Source: DAOUAE01 sp034433795
GTDB lineage: Bacteria; Chloroflexota; UBA6077; FW602-bin22; DAOUAE01
Reading direction: 5' to 3'
NCBI GenBank assembly: GCA_034433795.1
Contig: DAOUAE010000011.1
Location: 1-9,399, forward strand
Length of the DNA stretch: 9,399 nucleotides
Made by a program: the position numbers and the translations under genes. The notes under the pieces were generated by a model that was given only the letters and a program-made list of their open reading frames with translations, had not been told where the DNA came from and made no database searches. Shown piece after piece: positions 1 through 6,036 of this stretch (position 1 is the stretch's first letter; each line of letters opens with the position of its first letter).

Positions 1-441
1 CGTCACCGAGCCGTCGAGCAGCGTCAGGGTGTTGTACTTGGTGTTCAGGGCGATCTGGGTCAGCGATTCAGACAGCCGGTCGAGTTCCTCTTTGATGGAC
101 TGACGCTGTTCGGCGGTCAGCGTATCGGTGGCGGCCTGGACGGCCAGCTGGCGCATCCGCTGGAGGATGCCGGTGATCTCCTCGATCCCGCCCTCGGCGG
201 TCTGGATGAGCGAGACGGCGTCCTGGACGTTCTGCATCCCCCGCTGGAGGCCCGTGATCTGCGAGTCCATGCGGGTGGCCATGCTGAGGCCGGCGGCATC
301 ATCCGCCGCCCGGTTGATGCGCAGGCCCGTCGACAGCCGCTCGATGGCCTTACCGAGCTTCAGGCCGGTCAGCGTCAGCCGGCGCTGGGCCTGGAGCGCC
401 AGGATGTTGGTGTTGATCACCGTGGTCGGACTGGTCGGCAT
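1..441 (-). CDS. fliC: Flagellin, N-terminal part (runs off left edge)
   Basis: Flagellin is the filament subunit, exported through the flagellar type III apparatus and polymerised beyond the FlgK/FlgL junction. The 147 codons visible cover the conserved N-terminal D0/D1 region: VINTNILALQAQ near residues 8-19, RLSTGLRINRAADDAAGLS at 35-53, and LQRMRQLAVQ at 93-102. The ATG at 441 is preceded by AAGGAGGGGG about 5 nt upstream, a strong ribosome site that fixes the start. The central variable and C-terminal parts lie outside the window. It is the third gene of the flgK-flgL-fliC group, 38 nt after the flgL stop. A short inverted repeat (CGCCC, 5-nt loop, GGGCG) sits in that gap but is too weak to call a terminator. 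R95, L99 and E119 align with Salmonella R90, L94 and E114 of the TLR5-contact region (family knowledge). Confidence 0.92.
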   Translation of the reverse strand, partial: MPTSPTTVINTNILALQAQRRLTLTGLKLGKAIERLSTGLRINRAADDAAGLSMATRMDSQITGLQRGMQNVQDAVSLIQTAEGGIEEITGILQRMRQLAVQAATDTLTAEQRQSIKEELDRLSESLTQIALNTKYNTLTLLDGSVT

Positions 442-479
442 CGTTCCCCCTCCTTGTAGTCAGCGCCCGCGTGGGGCGG

Positions 480-1364
480 TCAGACCAGAAAATCGAACAG
501 CGTCCGCTGGCTGGCCCGGGCCGTCACCTCCAGGGCGGCCCGGTAGACGGTCTCCTGGGCGGCCAGGTGGGTGGTGACCTCGGCCGCGTCGGTGTCCTCG
601 ACCTGGGAGCGCAGGCTGGTCAGGACGATCTCCTGGGAGAGGAGACGCTCCCGGGTCAGGTCGACCCGGTGGTCCTGGGTGCCGATGGTGGTGCGGGCCT
701 GCTGGACGGCGTCCAGGCGGGCGGCGATCTCGTCCAGCCGGCCGGGGGCCGGGCCGGTCGAGCCCGGGGCCAGGAGGTCGTCGCGCAGGGCCCGGAGGGT
801 GGTGAAGACATCGAGGAACAGGGTGCCGGGGAGATTGATCTGGATGGTTTCGCCGGGGGCGATCTCGCGGCGGATGACGCCGCTGTCGCCGACGTAGGTG
901 AGGGTGGGCGGCGGACCGGGGGTGAAGACGAAGGGGGCGCGGTCGGTCTTGAAGCCGGCGAAGAGGTAGCTCTGGCCGAGTTTGCTGTTGCCGACGGTGG
1001 CGACGTGTTCGAGCAGTTTGTCGAGTTCGGCGGCGATGACCTGGCGGTCGGCCGGGGTGAGGGTGCCGTTGGCGGCCTGGATGGCCAGTTGCTGGGCGCG
1101 CTGGAGAAGGCTGGTCAGTTCGGCCAGGGCGCTGTCGGTCTGGTTGAGCCAGGCCTGGGCCAGATCGCCGGACTGGACCTGGCGCTGGAGTTCGGCCAGG
1201 CGGGCGCGCAGCTGGAGCGCGCGGGCCACGCCGACCGGGTCGTCGGAGGGACGGTTGATCTTCAGGCCGGTGCTGAGTTGCTCCTGGAGGGTGCCCAGCC
1301 GGCGGGCGTTGCGCTGGAGGTTGAAGAGGGCCCGCTCGGTCAGCAGCCGGTTGGTGATGCGCAT
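480..1364 (-). CDS. flgL: Flagellar hook-filament junction protein FlgL
   Basis: FlgL (HAP3) is the second of the two adaptor proteins that join the hook to the filament. The predicted protein has 294 residues, close to the usual size of about 300. Its N-terminus MRITNRLLTERALFNLQRN and the following STGLKINRPSDDPVGVARAL segment (about residues 31-50) are the flagellin/FlgL D0-D1 signature. The C-terminus ends SQRTLFDFLV, the amphipathic tail typical of the family. The ATG at 1364 is preceded by GGAGGTGA at a 4-nt spacing, decisive for the start. Only 15 nt separate it from the flgK stop, so the two are almost certainly co-transcribed and probably translationally coupled. No truncation or frame problem is visible. 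Confidence 0.94.
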   Translation of the reverse strand: MRITNRLLTERALFNLQRNARRLGTLQEQLSTGLKINRPSDDPVGVARALQLRARLAELQRQVQSGDLAQAWLNQTDSALAELTSLLQRAQQLAIQAANGTLTPADRQVIAAELDKLLEHVATVGNSKLGQSYLFAGFKTDRAPFVFTPGPPPTLTYVGDSGVIRREIAPGETIQINLPGTLFLDVFTTLRALRDDLLAPGSTGPAPGRLDEIAARLDAVQQARTTIGTQDHRVDLTRERLLSQEIVLTSLRSQVEDTDAAEVTTHLAAQETVYRAALEVTARASQRTLFDFLV

Positions 1365-1379
1365 CGGTCACCTCCTCTC

Positions 1380-2795
1380 TTAGCGGCCGACCAGGCCCAT
1401 GCCGTTGATCACCCGGTCGAGCAGTTCGTCCAGGGTGGTCATCACCCGGGCGGCGGCCTCGTAGGTCCGCTGGAAGCGGGTCAGGGCGATGGCCTCTTCA
1501 TCGAGGGAGACGCCGCTGGTCTGCTCGCGCAGCTGGGTGAGGGCCTGGGCGATGGCCTCCTGGGTATCGGCGTTGAGCTGGGCCTGCTGGCTGTTGCTGC
1601 CCAGCCAGGTGACCAGGGCGGCGTAGAACTGGCCCATGGTGGCGGTGTTGCCGTTCATGACCAGGGCGTTCTCCAGGGCAGCGATCTGACGGGCGATGGT
1701 ACCATCGCCGGGCTGGTTGGGGCCGCTGGCGGCGGCGATCCGGCGCTCGTCGGCCAGGATATCGGGGTGGACGGCGATGTCGGCGGCCGTGGTGCCGGTG
1801 AAGAAATCGCGGCCGGTGCTGTTGTCGAGGCCGAAGCCGGTGCGGTGGAGGGCGTTGACCTGGCTGATGAGGGTGGCGGCCAGGTTGTCGAGGCGGGTGA
1901 GAATCTCGGTCAGGAGGCTGTCGCGGGCCTCGAGCAGGCCGCGGACCTGGCCGCCAGGGGTGAGCAGGGGGGAGCCGTCGGCCCAGACGATGGTCAGAAG
2001 GTTGCCGTTTAAGGGGTCGGGCTGGGTCTGGAGGCGGTCGACGCGCTCGCCGGCGGTGCCGAAGACCAGGGGCCGGCCGCCGACCGAGACCTGGACCGCG
2101 CCGTTGGGCTGGGCCACCACCTGGACGCCGACCAGTCCGGCCAGCTGTTCGATGAGCCCGTCGCGCTGGTCCTGGAGGTCGTTGGGCTGCTGGCCGCTGG
2201 CCTGAACCTGGACGATCTGGCGGTTGAGGTCGGCGATCTGGCGGGCCAGGGTATTGAGGCGGTCGACCAGGGGGCCGATCTGGGCGTCGAGGTTCCGGCG
2301 GGCCTGGACGACCTCGGCCCGGGCGCTCTGGAGGGCGCTGGTCAGGGCGACGGCCTGCTCGCGCAGGGCCAGGCGGGCGGCCGGGTCGTCGGGCTGGTCG
2401 GCCAGGGTGCGCCAGGCGTTCCAGAAGCGGGCGAAGAGGGCGCTCAGGCTGTGGTCGGCGGGCTCGGTGAAGACGACCTCGACCTGGCGCAGCTGGTCGG
2501 CGATGGTCTGCCAGCGCTGCTGCTCCTGCTGGCTGTGCCAGATCCGGCCGTCGAGCAGGCTGTCGCGGACGCGGCGGATGGTGGTGACCAGGACGCCGGT
2601 GCCGAACTGGCCGGGCCCTGGCGGGCGCAGACGGCTGGGTGCGGCGAAGGGAGCGCCGGCGGTGAGGTCGACCACCTGGCGTGAGAAGCCGGGCGTGCTG
2701 GCGTTGGCCACGTTGTGGGCGGTGGTGTTGATGGCCAGCTGCTGGGCCATCAGCCCCTGGAGAACGATGGTCAGACCGGCGAAGCTGCCCTGCAT
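1380..2795 (-). CDS. flgK: Flagellar hook-associated protein FlgK
   Basis: FlgK (HAP1) caps the hook and is the first junction protein. The 471-residue product begins MQGSFAGLTIVLQGLMAQQL and contains INTTAHNVANASTPGFSRQ at residues 22-40, the D0 motif of the rod/hook/HAP superfamily. The C-terminus (TSGVSLDEEAIALTRFQRTY, then LDELLDRVINGMG) is the classic FlgK tail. The middle holds long Q/L/R-rich helical segments expected for D1. Bacterial FlgK proteins are often 500-550 residues, so this one is slightly compact. An in-frame GTG at 2825 would add ten residues (TTRPDRGPP), but ATG 2795 fits the family start and has an AGGGGG ribosome site about 7 nt upstream, so I chose it. It is the first gene of the leftward operon and faces divergently from flgE. 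Confidence 0.95.
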   Translation of the reverse strand: MQGSFAGLTIVLQGLMAQQLAINTTAHNVANASTPGFSRQVVDLTAGAPFAAPSRLRPPGPGQFGTGVLVTTIRRVRDSLLDGRIWHSQQEQQRWQTIADQLRQVEVVFTEPADHSLSALFARFWNAWRTLADQPDDPAARLALREQAVALTSALQSARAEVVQARRNLDAQIGPLVDRLNTLARQIADLNRQIVQVQASGQQPNDLQDQRDGLIEQLAGLVGVQVVAQPNGAVQVSVGGRPLVFGTAGERVDRLQTQPDPLNGNLLTIVWADGSPLLTPGGQVRGLLEARDSLLTEILTRLDNLAATLISQVNALHRTGFGLDNSTGRDFFTGTTAADIAVHPDILADERRIAAASGPNQPGDGTIARQIAALENALVMNGNTATMGQFYAALVTWLGSNSQQAQLNADTQEAIAQALTQLREQTSGVSLDEEAIALTRFQRTYEAAARVMTTLDELLDRVINGMGLVGR

Positions 2796-2998
2796 CGGTG
2801 GCCCCCTGTCCGGGCGGGTTGTCACGGACAGTTATCGGTCGGTGGGGGCGGGGGCTGAAGGGGAGCGAGCCGGATTTACAGGCGCCTTAGGACCAGAATT
2901 CGGGAGTTCCCGGATAACGCCGGGCGGGCAGGCCGGCCTAGAGTCCCCTCAGGACCGATGGGCCGGCGGGCGAGCCGGCCGACAGGCAGGGGGGAGGC
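2796..2998. promoter_or_regulatory. Divergent flgK/flgE upstream region with a sigma-28-like -10 box
   Basis: This 203-bp gap must hold the promoters for both the leftward flgKL-flagellin operon and the rightward flgE. On the minus strand CCGATAA (2838 to 2832), 37 nt upstream of the flgK ATG, matches the core of the sigma-28/SigD -10 consensus GCCGATAA. That factor commonly transcribes flgKL and flagellin. The matching -35 TAAA is not present at 15 nt; only a TTCA lies near there. On the plus strand CCGGATAA at 2910-2917 is a weaker 6/8 match, also without a -35. A hairpin with perfect 7-bp arms (GGCCGGC 2961-2967, GCCGGCC 2974-2980) lies just before the flgE ribosome site. Promoter assignments here are tentative. 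Confidence 0.35.
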
Positions 2999-4243
2999 AT
3001 GCTCCGCTCGCTCTTCACCGCGGTGACGGCGCTCAGCAACCACCAGACGTTCATCGACGTGGTGGCCAACAACATCGCCAACGCCAACACGCCGGGCTTT
3101 AAGGCAGCGCTCATCTCGTTCGAGGAGGCCCTCAACACCGTCCTGCGCGGGGGTCTGGCGCCGACCCCCCAGCGCGGCGGCGTCAACCCGACGCAGCTGG
3201 GGCTGGGGGTGGGCCTGAGCGGGATCAACCCGCTCCTGACCCAGGGGACCCTGGAGCCGACCGGCCGACTGACCGATCTGGCCATCCAGGGCGACGGCTT
3301 CTTCATTCTGAGCGACGGTCAGGGCCAGTTCTTCACCCGCGACGGCAGTTTCGACATCGACGCCGCCGGCTTCCTGGTCAATCCCAGCACCGGGCTGCGG
3401 GTCCAGGGCTGGCAGGCGGTCAACGGGGTGGTGGACACCGGCCGGCCGATCGGCGATCTGGTGATTCCGTTCCAGTCGACCATTCCGGCCATTCCGACGA
3501 CCCAGGCCCGCCTCCAGGGCAATCTGGACGCGGCGGCCGCCGCCGGGACGCGGGTCCAGACGACGCTGGTGGTCTACGACTCGCTCGGGGTGGCGCACAA
3601 TATCTCGATCGTTTTCACCAAGGCGGCCGCTCCCCGCCAGTGGACCTGGACGGTCCAGACGGCCGACCCGACGGTGGCCGGCCTGCTCCAGACGCCGGCG
3701 GCGCCGGGCAACACCATCCAGTTCACCGCCACCGGCACCTACGATCCGGCCAACCCGGCGACCCAGATCCAGGTGACCTACAACAACGGAGCCAACCCCT
3801 CGACGGTGGCGCTCGACTTCACCGCCCTGACCTCCAACGCTCAGGAGTCGATTGTCAACGTCAGCGAGCAGGATGGCGTTGCGGCCGGGAGTCTGGCCAG
3901 CATCAATATCACCAGCGACGGCCAGATCCAGGGGGTGTTCTCCAACGGTCGGACCCAGGTGCTGGGCCAGATCGCCCTGGCCCGGTTCGTCAACCCAGCC
4001 GGGCTGCAGCGGCTGTCACACAACCTCTACGCCGTCTCGCCGAACTCGGGGCTGCCGCTGGTGGGCCTGGCCGGCCAGAACGGGTTCGGCACGGTGGCGA
4101 GCGGTCAGCGGGAACTGTCGAACGTCAACCTGGTCCAGGAGTTCACCCACCTCATCGCCGCCCAGCGCGGCTTCCAGGCCAACGCCCGCGTGATCACCAC
4201 CGCCGACGACCTCCTGCAGGAGGTCATCGGTCTCAAGCGGTAA
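2999..4243 (+). CDS. flgE: Flagellar hook protein FlgE
   Basis: FlgE polymerises into the hook, the flexible joint between rod and filament. The 414-residue product starts MLRSLFTAVTALSNHQTFID with NNIANANTPGFK at residues 24-35, the canonical rod/hook N-terminal motif. IQGDGFFIL (96-104) is the FlgE/F/G family motif. A Thr/Ala/Pro-rich variable domain occupies about residues 165-290. The C-terminus SNVNLVQEFTHLIAAQRGF, followed by QANARVITTADDLLQEVIGL, is the conserved D0 helix. Purines (AGGGGGGAGG) end 1 nt before ATG 2999; pairing with the upstream AGGGGG would give a normal spacing. FlgG and FlgF share the end motifs but are usually about 250-260 residues, so the length and inserted domain favour FlgE. 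It is transcribed away from flgK and closed by a terminator 30 nt after the stop, so it appears monocistronic at its 3' end. Confidence 0.93.
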   Translation: MLRSLFTAVTALSNHQTFIDVVANNIANANTPGFKAALISFEEALNTVLRGGLAPTPQRGGVNPTQLGLGVGLSGINPLLTQGTLEPTGRLTDLAIQGDGFFILSDGQGQFFTRDGSFDIDAAGFLVNPSTGLRVQGWQAVNGVVDTGRPIGDLVIPFQSTIPAIPTTQARLQGNLDAAAAAGTRVQTTLVVYDSLGVAHNISIVFTKAAAPRQWTWTVQTADPTVAGLLQTPAAPGNTIQFTATGTYDPANPATQIQVTYNNGANPSTVALDFTALTSNAQESIVNVSEQDGVAAGSLASINITSDGQIQGVFSNGRTQVLGQIALARFVNPAGLQRLSHNLYAVSPNSGLPLVGLAGQNGFGTVASGQRELSNVNLVQEFTHLIAAQRGFQANARVITTADDLLQEVIGLKR

Positions 4244-4273
4244 GACCAGCCGGGCGACCGGCTCTTCCCCTCT

Positions 4274-4302
4274 CCGCCGGGCCGCGCGGCCCGGCGGTTT
4301 TT
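4274..4302 (+). terminator. Rho-independent terminator of flgE
   Basis: The arms CCGCCGGGCCGC (4274-4285) and GCGGCCCGGCGG (4286-4297) are perfect 12-bp reverse complements with no extra loop bases, so the central bases form the turn. They are followed directly by five T residues (4298-4302). The T run on the plus strand side and the position 30 nt after the flgE stop make this a textbook intrinsic terminator for rightward transcription. Confidence 0.88.
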
Positions 4303-4303
4303 G

Positions 4304-4412
4304 TCTCCGGGGCGCGGGCCGTCCGGCCGCCTCGCCCTCCTCCTGTTCTCCGGCCGTCCGGGCCCGGACGGGCCGTGGCCCGGGTCACGGTCCGGCCGGA
4401 TCGGGGCGTGGT
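4304..4412. repeat. GC-rich spacer with two adjacent 18-bp palindromes
   Basis: CCGTCCGGGCCCGGACGG at 4354-4371 is a perfect 18-bp palindrome. One base later, 4373-4390 (CCGTGGCCCGGGTCACGG) is palindromic at 16 of 18 positions. Neither is followed by a T run, so they are not classic terminators. They lie between the flgE terminator and a decayed gene. GC-only palindromes arise easily at this base composition, so a function is uncertain. Confidence 0.5.
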
Positions 4413-5166
4413 ATGCCGGAGCCGGCGCTCACCGCCCTGGTGGCCGCCCAGACCGGGACCCAGCGGGCTCTGCGCGACCTGGTCGGAGGCCCAGCGGCGG
4501 TCCGAGGAGCGCCTGAGCCGGGTCGAGAGCGCGCTGGCGACCCTGACCGACCGCATGGCCCGGGCCGAGGAGCAGATCGCCGCGCTGGCCGAGGCTCAGC
4601 GCCGGACGGAGGAACGCCTCGACCGCCTGGAGGCGGCCGTCGAGCGCCTGGCCGAGGCTCGACGCCGGACCGAGGAGCGGGTTCAGGGTCTGGAGATGGC
4701 GATCAAACGCTTGGCCGGACAGGTGGAGCGGCCCGGTCAGGCGGTGGGCCAGCTCCCGAAGACAGCGGGATCCACCGCCGAGGAAGCCGCAGCCGACGTG
4801 CGGGAGTGACTCGGCCAGCAGCGCGGCCGCCGGCCGTTGGAGCCAGCCTGCAACTTGGCGGCCAACGGTGAGATTGATCTGGTCCAGCCGGTGCTCGACC
4901 CCATCGGCCGGCGCCTCTGGATGGTGGTCGAGGTCACGATCCGGCTGGGCTGGCGAGCGGTCCGGGACTGGCACCAGCGCCTTCGCTCCGAAGGCTTCCG
5001 CCGCCTGGCCCGGGCCGGCCTGTCCGGTCCCTTCCCGCCCGGCATCTTCGGCCTGCGGGTGGACCGCCGGGCTGCCCAGACCGCCCGCGCGTTCGGCCCG
5101 GGCCTGCTGACTGGCCGGGGCCAGAACCTGGCCCCGACCAGCGAGGTGGCCGGCTTCCCCGCCTGA
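4413..5166 (+). pseudogene. Decayed coiled-coil / PD-(D/E)XK nuclease-like protein
   Basis: Read from ATG 4413, the first segment (MPEPALTALVAAQTGTQRAL, then RDLV) is interrupted by one extra G at about 4485. The reading then continues in the next frame as EAQRRSEERLSRVESAL and a long coiled coil with two copies of an EAxRRTEER repeat 63 nt apart. A TGA at 4807-4809 interrupts that frame, which continues as LGQQRGRRPLEPACNLAANG, then EIDLVQP, LWMVVEVTIRLGWRAV and LRSEGFRRLARAGLSGPF, to a stop at 5164. Intact relatives (DUF3782-like, as I recall them) join an N-terminal coiled coil to a restriction-endonuclease-like fold with D...ExK. Here ExK reads EVT, so the likely catalytic lysine is gone. 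Two lesions plus a lost active residue point to a pseudogene; sequencing error could explain one lesion but hardly all three. No good ribosome site is visible. The family's cellular role is not established. Confidence 0.75.
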
Positions 5167-5356
5167 TTCCCACCCGCCGTCCGGCACCGGCACACCCCCC
5201 AGCCGGCCGCCAGGCACCCCGACGACGCCGCCTCTCCCCGGCGGGAGCCACGGCCACCGGCTTTTCCTCCCCTCGCCCCAGGACCAGCCCTGCCCTCACG
5301 ACACGCCTCCCAGGCCGCCGGCCAGCCCCCGGCCGACCCCGATCCGGCCTCTCCCC
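5167..5356. other. Non-coding C-rich spacer
   Basis: This stretch follows the pseudogene and precedes the palindromic control region. It is C-rich on the plus strand. I see no credible gene, promoter or stem-loop; open frames crossing it show no family resemblance. Confidence 0.5.
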
Positions 5357-5364
5357 AGATTTTG

Positions 5365-5427
5365 CTTTGCCATTCTGACAGAAACCTTCGGGGGTTGCCC
5401 CGGAAAGTTTTGGTCTGATTGGCAAAG
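5365..5427. repeat. 63-bp imperfect palindrome upstream of the XRE regulator gene
   Basis: Both halves are symmetric about base 5396. The left arm from 5365 begins CTTTGCCATTCTGAC; the right arm read in reverse complement from 5427 begins CTTTGCCAATCAGAC. Counting outward to inward, 24 of 31 paired positions are complementary, including the outer 8 bp and an inner GAAACCTTC/GGAAAGTTT region with G:C at the tip. The segment is clearly richer in A+T than its surroundings. There is no T run placed as in a simple terminator. It could be a repressor-binding region, a single-strand or cruciform structure used in replication, or a very small non-autonomous repeat. Confidence 0.7.
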
Positions 5428-5444
5428 ATTTTTGGGGGAGGGTA

Positions 5445-5473
5445 TTGCCATCATGGCAACAGCCTGCTAGAAT
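5445..5473 (+). promoter_or_regulatory. Strong promoter with operator-like palindrome over the -35
   Basis: TTGCCA (5445-5450) and TAGAAT (5468-5473) are separated by exactly 17 nt. Each matches the housekeeping consensus at 5 of 6 positions, and TGC directly before TAGAAT makes an extended -10. The -35 is the left half of a palindrome, TTGCCATCATGGCAA (5445-5459), with perfect 7-bp arms around one base. The half-site TTGCCA also occurs at both ends of the 63-bp palindrome (5367-5372, and inverted at 5420-5425). Binding of a dimeric HTH protein here would block RNA polymerase, so autorepression by the downstream gene is the natural reading. Transcription would start near 5480, giving a leader of about 27 nt. 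Confidence 0.72.
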
Positions 5474-5506
5474 AGGGAGGACGCTGATGGTGGACGGAGG
5501 TGGGGG

Positions 5507-5977
5507 ATGGCGAGCCAGGGCGAGCCGAGCGGACGGGAGACCTTCGCCGCCCAGTTGCGGCAGTACCGCGCCCGGGCGGGGCTCTCGCTGCCGACGCTGG
5601 GGCAGATGGTGGGAGCCGACCCCAGCTATCTCAACCGGCTGGAGCGGGGCGAGCGCGAGCCGCCCCGGGCCCCACTAGTCGAGGCCCTCATCGCGGCCCT
5701 CCGGCTGAGCCCCGAGGAGGCCGACGCCTTCCGGGTGGCGGCCGGCCTGCTCCCCCGGGCCATGGCCGCCCTGGGCCCGCTCGACCCGACGCTCCGGCTG
5801 GTGGCCGAGGTCCTGGCCGATCCCTCCATCCCCCTGGCCGAGCGCCAGCGCTTCCGGGCGATCATCCACCTGGTGGCGGCGACCTGGCGCCCCCAGGCGG
5901 CCGCCGGGGTCCTCGACCCGGCCTGGACCGGCGGGACGCCCGCGCCCGGCGGGGCCCCGACCTCCGTCACCGTCTAG
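5507..5977 (+). CDS. XRE-family HTH transcriptional regulator
   Basis: The product is a 156-residue cytoplasmic DNA-binding protein. Residues about 13-70 form a Cro/C1-type helix-turn-helix: FAAQLRQYRARAGLSLPTLG, with the recognition helix around DPSYLNRLERGEREPP (38-52), followed by the fourth/fifth helix LVEALIAALRLSPEEADAFR. Residues about 85-130 (LDPTLRLVAEVLADPSIPL and ERQRFRAIIHLVAATWRP) form a second helical segment, probably for dimerisation. No peptidase (LexA/CI-like Ser-Lys) or metal site is visible, so it is not a self-cleaving repressor. The tail is Gly/Pro-rich. The ATG at 5507 follows GGAGGTGGGGG; another ATG at 5487 is out of frame. Its strong promoter overlaps an operator-like palindrome, suggesting autoregulation. 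It lies just upstream of, and in the same direction as, the DnaA-domain-I gene, whose SOS-like box begins in its last codon. Confidence 0.86.
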   Translation: MASQGEPSGRETFAAQLRQYRARAGLSLPTLGQMVGADPSYLNRLERGEREPPRAPLVEALIAALRLSPEEADAFRVAAGLLPRAMAALGPLDPTLRLVAEVLADPSIPLAERQRFRAIIHLVAATWRPQAAAGVLDPAWTGGTPAPGGAPTSVTV

Positions 5978-6003
5978 AACATGTGTTCTTTTTCTGCTAT
6001 ACT
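5975..6003 (+). promoter_or_regulatory. Extended -10 promoter for the DnaA-domain-I gene
   Basis: TATACT (5998-6003) matches the -10 consensus at 5 of 6 positions, and TGC immediately before it makes an extended -10. At 17 nt upstream lies TAGAAC (5975-5980), a poor -35, which extended -10 promoters tolerate. The T-rich stretch TTCTTTTTCTG between them stands out in this GC-rich sequence. The predicted start of transcription is about 6010, giving a leader of about 127 nt to the main start at 6137. Confidence 0.62.
5976..5989. promoter_or_regulatory. LexA/SOS-like box (GAAC-N4-GTTC)
   Basis: AGAACATGTGTTCT contains GAACATGTGTTC at 5977-5988. This fits the Gram-positive LexA (DinR) operator GAAC-RNRY-GTTC at every position, and the arms extend to 6 bp on each side. 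It starts in the last base of the XRE stop codon and covers the -35 and spacer region of the promoter whose -10 is at 5998-6003, the expected place for a repressor site. The motif match is seen directly; binding by LexA is inferred. It could instead be bound by another dimeric regulator such as the adjacent XRE protein, though its half-site differs from TTGCCA. Confidence 0.52.
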
Positions 6004-6036
6004 CAGGCCACGGGCGCGCCGTGGGAGGAGGGGTTG

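Noticed and set aside
471..2012. A 513-codon plus-strand open frame opposite flgL and flgK
   Set aside because: Gly/Val/Ala/Glu-rich composition with no family features; the minus strand encodes clear FlgL and FlgK.
2796..2825. GTG at 2825 as the start of flgK
   Set aside because: It adds a Pro/Arg-rich stretch not typical of FlgK; ATG 2795 has a suitable ribosome site and matches the family N-terminus.
2875..2903. TTTACA at 2875-2880 as a -35 for flgE
   Set aside because: The hexamer 17 nt downstream (ATTCGG) is nothing like a -10.
4413..5166. Programmed frameshift plus stop-codon recoding instead of a pseudogene
   Set aside because: No slippery heptamer at the shift, no SECIS-like structure was evident after TGA, and the active-site lysine is also lost; decay is simpler.
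4429..5217. A 262-codon minus-strand open frame across the pseudogene
   Set aside because: Low-complexity antisense sequence. The plus strand keeps coiled-coil and nuclease-like sequence in its broken frames.
5365..5427. The palindrome as an integron attC site
   Set aside because: The inner AAAC...GTTT superficially resembles the core ends, but the outer arms and spacing do not fit attC and no integron integrase or cassette is present.
5357..5506. DnaA boxes or iterons marking an origin
   Set aside because: No TTATCCACA-like sequences or regular tandem iterons are visible; only the palindromes and TTGCCA half-sites occur, so an origin cannot be called.
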